Origin: Polytrichum commune | Taxonomy: Eukaryota > Streptophyta > Polytrichopsida > Polytrichales > Polytrichaceae | Direction of reading: 5' to 3' | NCBI GenBank assembly: GCA_950295325.1 | Contig: OX485806.1 | Location: forward strand, 11,966,001-12,030,000 | Length of the DNA: 64,000 nt | Shown: positions 56,580 through 64,000 of the stretch, piece by piece | Layout of the letters: each line of letters starts with the position of its first letter | Numbering within the stretch: the first letter of the stretch is position 1 | Position numbers and translations under genes: made by a program | Notes under the pieces: generated by a model | Told to the model about the DNA's origin: nothing | The model's input: only the letters and a program-made list of their open reading frames with translations | Databases searched by the model: none

Positions 56580-57515
56580 TTAAATTATGTAAAAGTCATG
56601 AACGGAAATGTAGAAGTATTGAAGTAGCCATGTCACGTTGTGGTTACTCCTCAGGGCTATCCCAGTCAAGCATGGAACCTAAAAAATATCATGCAAGCTA
56701 GTTGGGTGTTTTGTTTCCTTCTGTATATGCAAATTTAAGGAGCCATTGTATGAAGTTCATGAGGAGTTCACTTCAACGATGGTCTTAAAAGTGAAGATTC
56801 TAATTTTCATTAAATGGTCATATAGTTCCTTTTGATTATGTTGACTATTGAGCATAGAATGATTATCATAATTTGAGCACGCAATGTAATGTCTTTTAAA
56901 CACATATGTTTTTGTATGTATTCTTGGAGCCATGCTAAATCCACATACCACTTAAATATAGTTGTCCGACTAAGATAAGTAACTGAATAAGGCACGTCTA
57001 CCTTAATGAACTGATGAATAATTCCTCACATAACATAACATGCATGCATAGAAAGTAGGACTCAATTATGGGTATCCTGACATCTTAGAGTAGGACTCAC
57101 AAGGAGGAAGATGTATCCAATAGTGAGAATCTATATTAACCCTTAGAAGCCAAGGTGGACACTTTAAAGAAAAAAGCAATCACCTCTAGCCTCCGCCCAA
57201 CAATACTAGTGTACACGCACACTTTGCAATCTTTTGATTTTGAGCACATGGATGACTCAAAATTTGTGTGAACAATCCTAACTTTACAAAACTTCCAATT
57301 GTACAGTTAGATCTACAATGGCATATACCTCAAATTAATAAAGAGAAACCAAAAGATCAAAACACGTAACCGGTTGGACTCGGAAACTCTAGGATATTTG
57401 CCGATTATGCCAAAAATCCTCCATGGACCTGATGTGAATTGTCATTCTACCCATTCATCTGTTTTTTTAAGTAAGGGATCTTCACCTTGCAATGTTGGAT
57501 TCCCTCAATGACACT
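56580..57515. other. Unassigned sequence with dispersed repeat
   Basis: 56805-57005 matches dispersed repeats at 36990-37190 and 59795-59985 (phrases atatag-tccttttgattatg, accacttaaatatag, taagtaactgaataaggcac). Nothing else is recognisable. Confidence 0.5.
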
Positions 57516-58080
57516 ACACTAAATATGATATTTAGTGTCACGAATTGTTGTGCTCAACACTAATTGTAAACCACGGTTTAGTGCCACCAACACTAAATGT
57601 CAACCCAATATTATTTATCATTCCTTGTAATTTTTGGGGGAATTACAGAGTTACAGTTACTGTCACTTACCAAGTGGATTTTTCATCCAAAATTTAATCA
57701 TCCACAACAATATTTCATCACAAGTTGCTGACAAGAGAAGGTAGGGTTTCGTCCAATGGATGAACTCATCCATCTTCCATGACATTATTTGTTCGCTTAC
57801 TCATAAGAAGTGTCATCTGATCCGAGATGATCCTAAACAACTGGATGATGGTGGAAAGATACCCAAATCTCAAGGAAGAGGTTGGCAGTCCGAATCCCGA
57901 CTGTGAAATCTCCTCTCTACTTGACGAAAAACTTGCCAGGCATGTCAACTGCTTCATGTGCTTTGACGTTGGCATGTCGGCCTTCTGTCTCTAAAAATTT
58001 TAAAAATAAAAATAAAAATAAAAAAGTGTCATCCGAAAAGTTACCATAGTGAGATAAAATACCATATGACCCTAAATAGT
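57516..58080. mobile_element. MITE with palindromic ends, copy B, interrupted by a SINE
   Basis: The left palindrome acactaaatatgatatttag (57516-57539) and interior (tgctgacaagagaaggtagg and following) match the MITE at 22610-22982. After 57817 it is split by a SINE and resumes at 58024 with aagtgtcatccgaaaagtta. The right palindrome is eroded to ccctaaatag. Length without the insert is about 355 bp. Confidence 0.75.
57818..58023 (+). mobile_element. tRNA-like SINE, copy B, with 10 bp target duplication
   Basis: The head matches the SINE at 17642: gagatgatcctaaac, then a B-box-like ggcagtccgaatcccgac. The body differs from copy A and the tail is (AAAAT)n. The direct repeat aagtgtcatc flanks it exactly (57808-57817 and 58024-58033), and removing the insert restores the MITE sequence. 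Confidence 0.8.
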
Positions 58081-59328
58081 TGTCCACTTTGTTTATGCCA
58101 ATCCATGGCTATTTACTATACCTATTACCAAGCCTTCCTTGGATTTTGTGCATCTTCTTCTCAAATGCGGGTCAAGGATTGAAGCTACTCATTTATCACC
58201 CAATTTTTTTAAAAATAAGTAATTAACAATTGCCATTATAACTATAGTTAACTAGATTTTTTTCAATATATTTTAGGGAGTAACTATAGTTAACTAGATA
58301 TATATATATATATATAAACATAGTTAACATCCACATTAAATAAATTGGACCAAAAATAGCAAGAACAAGTAACGTCCAAGTGTGAACGCAAAGTGGTTAG
58401 GAAATTTCCTCTTGAAACAGAGAAGTCAATGCATAGTATGTGTCCTACCAACAGAGCCCACATAAAGGCAAGCCTTCAAAATAAATCCCAAAATAGTAAA
58501 TCATTACTACATCATTTATGGTGCTCACTGTCACATGCATAATGGCATCGCTTACCCTATTTCGAGGCATATGTTGCGTTACACTAATGTTAGGTTATTG
58601 CCATTAATGTGCTTCATAGTATCTCCCTCCCATCAAGACTGCAATGTGGTATTAACATTGAGGATTAAGCGGTTCACAATACTTGTACATGGTTTAGGGG
58701 TTAGCCAACACAAGCAGAATTGTTTTTGAGATCGGTTGATCATTGATATCCAAATGGTTATGCACCAAGCAAAGGAATGCCATTGAAACCAGTAAAATTG
58801 TCATGACTTCTTCACCCCCCTAGTACCCAGTTTGAAAGAGATCCATAAAACCTTGGCGATTTGCTGCACTGATATTACTTACACAAGGGCAAAGCACATG
58901 TTTTTGCTTCTGCTACCTTGACATTTGACAAGGCGACAGTGCTCAAGAATCTGGGACCTATTTGATGCTTTCAGAGAAGATCAAAAATTTACCCCCCATG
59001 CAAACTTCTGTCAATGATTACATTTGTGCACTAGTCAGAAGTCACTCAAACTAAGTCGCCGCTGCATTGATTGTCAAACCCTCATCGTTTGAGTGAATAT
59101 GAAAGCTTCAACTGTGCCGCTGTGATTCTCATAGCCGATGAACATCCTCCTCTCAAGCTGGATGTATGTATAACCTCAAGCTTTCAAAATAAGTAACGCT
59201 CAAGTCAGCACGCACTAGTTGGCCTGCTCAGAAAACTTGTAAGAGCATCGAACTTAACATCAACCATGATTGTCAATGGCTCTCGGAGGCAGGGTCCATG
59301 AGTTTTTGAGAAAATGCTTGACTGGTTT
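58081..59328. other. Intergenic sequence downstream of PWP2
   Basis: Motifs of the tagttaactatag type occur at 58238-58325 with an (AT)n run, as in the MITE at 37199. The rest is unassigned and includes the PWP2 3' UTR on the minus strand next to 59328. Confidence 0.5.
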
Positions 59329-61792
59329 TTAAGGTGTAACCGGTGCAAGTGATGTTGGTGATGGAGCTGTCGATATGTATTGCAACATGTACAAATTGGA
59401 GGAGCATAATTCAGAAAGATCCTCGTGGATTGTTATAAGACTTTTCTGCAGAGTCCGCAATGAAGGTAACATCTCAGCTTGACGTCCCTCCATGGTTTTC
59501 CCATGTATAACAACAACTTCCTGCATGCATAAATCACCCCCATTAGTGAATACAGACTTGAACCCATTATTAAATACATCACTTTGGATTGCACTGATCT
59601 CTACTGCACTTGCTGTAAGGTAAGTGGGTCTTAAAGGAACTTTCCTCTCTGCACCCACTCCTCATAGGATATTAATAACGCAACGAGTGCGAGATGTTTA
59701 GCAAATCCAAATCTTGCCGAGTCACTTTCCTCATAATTTTCAGTCCTCATAATCCTATTCATTGTCAAAGTGAAGATTCTCTTAATTAATGACTGATCAT
59801 ATATGCCCCCCCATTTATGTTGACTATTACGTCTAAAATGGTTCACAAAATTTGAGTGCACAGTCCAATCACTTTTCAACACATGTCTTTTTGGTGAGTT
59901 CTTAGATTCACACCCAACCATACACCATTCAAATATAGGTGTCTTTATGATCAGAAATCGAATTAGGTACATCTACCTTATATTGTACTTCAACATCATG
60001 CAATAAAACCTTGTCACATTCCCCAAAATGTCTCTGCTCAATGTTTAATCAGGACACAAGAGGCATGGGATAGGAAAATGGATCTGCACCTGACACCATA
60101 ACAGCAGAAACTCAAGGTGAATGGATCTCTCCAAGTAGTCTGCCAAAACATTGCACAGAGTGGCCAAATAATTGACTGGAACAGCAGCGACAACAGCTGT
60201 AATTTCAGAGGGATTCACCGCCTCCACACACTTCTTGATGAGCTTGGGTTCGTTAAGGCGAAGAGCAAGAATGAGTGCCCGGGATGTGAGCTTTTCTGCA
60301 AGTGCATTATTTATAGTCTGCAGCAAGAACCAGCATTTGAGTCAAGTCAGAGTCATACATGACAATCTCTTGCTCATGGTACAGAATTAATCATACTTGT
60401 GCCAAATCTCAAGCTACCATGAATTTGGAAACTACCAAAGTGTAAGTAATGTAATGAACGAACCTCAGGTGTGACATCAATGGCGATGTCTGCTGGATCA
60501 AAAATGAGATTGTCATCCATGGAATAGATAAGCAGGCCTTCGGTTGTAGCAGCTGCAAAAGTCCTCCCTGTTGCACAAAGCTGTAGTGCTTTAGTACGTG
60601 CAATAGGTCGCCCAAAGTTTGCCTGTGTTCCTGGCAATTTATGTCCCAACTGTTTATATGATTGTTTCATGCTGTCATCATCACTGTCATAGTCATCAAT
60701 CAAATCCAACGGTCCATCACTAGTCATGTTCTTTGAGTTCAAAAAATCCAAAACTCCGTCCAAAGCTTTATTGTTTGTAATTTGGATTCTTCTAAGCAGT
60801 ACCTGCACAACATCCATATACATTTGTGAGTGAATGACATGACATGACATGACATGACAATGATGAAAATAACGAGGTGGCTCAACAGTTTGAGTGAACG
60901 ACTAACACATGAACACTTCAAATATGCAAATGACTTGACAAAACAGAACCATCTGCATCATTTGAATACATACACTACAAATTGATTACAAAAGTATGCA
61001 CCCTTTCATGAGCAGCATCAAACTCCCACATACACTATTCTGACTTTCTAGAGATGAACCAAAAATAAGAGTAGACATGAAACTGTGAAGAAGGCAACTC
61101 AACCTGTTCAGCTACATCATACATGCAGATATATTTGCTGGAGCCTCCAGCTAGGATAAAGGAACCATCAGCAGAATAACTCAAACTGCTAAACGACTTT
61201 CCTGCACTAGAGTTGGCGGCTGTCCTCCGGTCACCCATAAGGCGTCCACCTGTGATGTCCCGCCTGCCATCAATACTGGCAGATTCAATTGCCTCAATAG
61301 GGTCCCAGAAATGGATGTGTCCATCAAGTGTACTGCAAGCGATTTGTTTACCATCTGGACGGTAAACAACTGTAAGCACATCATGGGTGTGAGTTAGGGT
61401 CTCAACATTGCCCTTTCCTTCAAATACATCCCAAAGCTTGACGGTCTTGTCCCATGATGATGAAGCAAGCATTTCCTGGTACAAGCAACGGAATGTGTAT
61501 GAATATGCAGGCTAGATACTCAGGTTCAGATTATATATTAATGAATTTCAGAATCATAGTCTTTCAGAACCCCACAAAATTCTGCACCTGCTTAGAAAAT
61601 ACTGTCCTTTGAATCAGATTATACCTTCTATCATCAGGTACCATTAGTTAGGACAATGATTACTAGTCTGTCTTCATCAGACTCTAACCACAGGTAAGGC
61701 AGACTGGTCCTGGCATTTTTCCAACCAAGTAGATCTTAGAAGCTTTGTGTGGCATCGTCTCAATGTACATACAAAGAAGAGCAGAGGGGAAA

Positions 61793-61842
<50 letters not shown>

Positions 61843-64000
61843 TAACATGGGAAAATAAGCATACTTACAGAGACAGGGGAGAAAGACAATCCATGAACTG
61901 GTCCTTCATGTCCACTTAGAACATCCAGCAGCCTTCCTGTTTTAACCGACCAAACATAGATCTGGCCACAAACTCAAATTAGTCAAAAATCTGTCCACCA
62001 TGAAGCTTAAATTTGCAACCCTACAACTTACCAAGCCAGAAATGATACTTTGACACTCAATGTCTGCATTATAGGTCTTCAGAAAATTCTAATTGATGCA
62101 TCAGCAATGCTGTCCAACTTCTCACTACAACAGGGAGTAAATGATCAAGATAATAACCCAATCCAATTTGCCTTTGTCATTTGACTGAAGCATTAGATCC
62201 TCACACCACATAACCCCACAGACTTGGGGAAGATGTTGAAGTAGGCCCTCAAAGGGAAACTTCAATTGTACCTGAAAACCATCAAGACTTCCAGCACAGA
62301 GGATTTCGCCACTCTGATCTGCTGCGAGTGAAACAAATTGTGCCGGCTTTGGTGTGGTGAACGTCCTGAAATTCCGGTACCGCACCAGATCATATGCCCT
62401 TACAGTTCCATCCAGGGAAGCACTGACCACCACATGATTTGTAGGAAGGAAGAGGACAGCTGTGATGGAGTTTGTGTGCTCAGTGAACGTCACATAGCAT
62501 GAACCAGATGCAACATTCCAAAGCTGTATACAAAAAAACCTGTTCACTGTCAGAGGAGGCCAAGTTGCTTGAAATGACACTGCACAATAGCTGACATAAC
62601 TTCAATAGCCTACCACATCAGTAGAGTGTACAACCCCAACCCTGTTTTAAACCCCAGCCTTAGGATAAGAAAGTATGAGCCCACTACATGAGGGTATGTA
62701 AGACACACACGATGATGCAATGTTTTTAAGGAGATGGTTGCTACATTGGACTTCCTTTCTGAATGTACAATTGACAAGAATAGACAAGAATAGATCCAAT
62801 ATCATCAAGCTGAATGTATGTGAATCCTGTGGTGCACTGACACACCAAGAGACAGTGACCATGTGTGCTCTGGCAAGGGCTTTAGGATATGAAAGGATGA
62901 GCATACTAGAAGAGGGTATAAGACATACACAACATGGACTGACGTTAACCCTAAAAGGAAGTGGGATGTGTGTCTATATGGGACACATGACGACTTCTAC
63001 GAACCTGAACAAACAATGAAATATTACTTTATGCGGTCTATTGTATTGGATCAATTTTTAGCACTACCTCTTCAAAAGCGGAAGTGAAAACAAAGTCATG
63101 CGTGATAACGGTGATTAGATATACAGGGTATGTATTTAAGTCTAGGTCATTTATACGAGATCAAATGCCCTAATATTCCATTAAACATATATGAATGATC
63201 CAATTGGAATTATGCATATGATGAATGGGTTTGTTTCATACAGGGTAGATATTTATATGTTTGGCTGAAAATATCCTTAATTTAAACTTAAACCCCTCCG
63301 TACGACATCTCCAGGCCCAGACTGGGCCTCTCGGAAGTTTAAAGGTTAAGGAGATGGTGGAAGAATCAAAATGCAGCATGTAAAAACTTGAGAAGTCTGA
63401 AGTAGAGGATTAGGGTTTTGGGTCCAAACCTTGAGCTTACTGTCATCTGCACCACTAGCCAGGTACTGCGAATCAGGTGAGAAGGCCAGAGTGTTGACAT
63501 CGAAGAAGTGACCCTGCTGCTTAAGAATCTGTGTCTCAGTCCGCCACTCCCACACGAGCAACTGCCCCAAACTTTTACAGCCCATTCCAATCCAGTTTCC
63601 CGCACCATTGAAAGCCACTGTTGTAATCTGCTTGCTGGAAATGGAGAGAATATGATGGCAAGTGAACTCCGGAAGCTGGTAAATCCCAAACACTCCGGTG
63701 GCGAATCCTGCTACTAAAAAGCTTAAACCTTGGTGGTAATCACAGGATGTCAATTTAGCATGTTGCATGAAGAAATTCTTCTTAGTTACCTCCCATTTCC
63801 CGGTTGTAAGGTTAACCCCACCCTGTTTCTCACCAGCCCCATCCTTAGCCATGTAGCTCCATTCAAAGATGGCTCCATCTCTCGAAACGGTATAAAGGCC
63901 AACATCTCCCCCCAATACCATCGGCTTTGAGAAGTAAACCCCCTGCAAAACATCTCTGTGCCCTGTAAGAGTCACAGGCAGCCTCTCTTCAAGCCTGTTG
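59329..64000 (-). CDS. PWP2: PWP2/UTP1, WD40 protein of the small-subunit processome (3' part, 5' end outside window)
   Basis: Seven exons: 64000-63430 (partial), 62523-62272, 61961-61869, 61475-61104, 60802-60464, 60317-60090 and 59520-59329; all introns are phase 0. The visible ~680 residues cover WD40 repeats (GHRDVLQGVYF; CDYHQGLSFLVAGFATGVFG; GHFFDVNTLAFSPDSQYLAS; SASLDGTVRAYDLVRY; SGHEGPVHGLSFSP; MLASSSWDKTVKLWDVF; YSADGSFILAGGSSKYICMY) and then the Utp12-type C-terminal region (ILALRLNEPKLIKKCVEAVN; LPSLRTLQKSLITIHEDLSE). PWP2 is a nucleolar UtpB-complex subunit needed for early cleavage of pre-rRNA and 18S rRNA production. About 200 N-terminal residues should lie beyond the window. 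No lesion seen. The protein ends with a short Pro/Ser-rich tail (TAPSPTSLAPVTP). Confidence 0.95.
61797..61852. repeat. (TG)n(TA)n(CA)n microsatellite in a PWP2 intron
   Basis: A compound run of TG, TA and CA dinucleotides that forms a palindrome (tgtgtgtg ... cacacaca around an AT core). Confidence 0.95.

Overview
The window reads as nuclear DNA from a land plant. It carries three host genes with plant-type exon/intron structure: an NDR-family AGC protein kinase, a plastid-targeted fibrillin (PAP) protein, and the rRNA-processing WD40 protein PWP2/UTP1. All three are built from exons with GT-AG introns whose phases join exactly. The rest is AT-rich, gene-poor and full of decayed mobile elements. 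I cannot name the species. A DD34E Tc1-like element and a beta-class methyltransferase-like cassette are not what I would expect in a typical flowering plant, so a non-seed plant is possible, but this is inference.

Layout. 1-7000: a divergent two-gene cassette. A leftward ORF of unknown family and a rightward multi-exon gene with a degenerate amino-methyltransferase fold share a ~0.5 kb intergenic region. A second, truncated copy follows at 5878-6930. An LTR retrotransposon remnant (1499 to ~3230) sits in intron 1 of the first copy. 7000-14700: mostly unassigned, with an inverted repeat (7.0 kb), a truncated LTR start (8.3 kb) and a 630 bp pogo-like DNA element with TIRs (10.5-11.1 kb). 14774-16260: a solo LTR of the same family as the first, with its own tandem array. 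17.6-24.7 kb: a tRNA-like SINE, microsatellites, a decayed LINE 3' half, a palindrome-ended MITE and a Tc1 element with TIRs, TA duplication and a frameshifted transposase.

25.6-33.3 kb: the NDR kinase gene (minus strand, 13 exons, 600 aa), with part of exon 1 duplicated inside intron 1. 34.2-38.2 kb: tandem repeats, a foldback-like element, a truncated SINE next to a ~100 bp-arm hairpin, and a MITE with an 8 bp target duplication. 38.2-48.7 kb: gene-poor DNA with an element related to one at 56.2 kb. 48.7-53.6 kb: the fibrillin gene (plus strand, 7 exons, 334 aa). 53.6-54.9 kb: decayed ORF fragments. 54.9-56.06 kb: a ~117 bp satellite with a three-unit higher-order period. 57.5-58.1 kb: a second copy of the palindrome-ended MITE, interrupted by a SINE with clear target duplication. 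59.3-64.0 kb: the 3' seven exons of PWP2/UTP1 (minus strand; the 5' end lies beyond the window).

The three host genes act in separate processes (cytoplasmic signalling, plastid lipid structures, nucleolar ribosome assembly) and show no functional linkage. The best candidate for something undescribed is the divergent cassette. It exists in two copies here, has a conserved shared upstream region, and encodes a methyltransferase-like protein whose catalytic and SAM motifs are altered.
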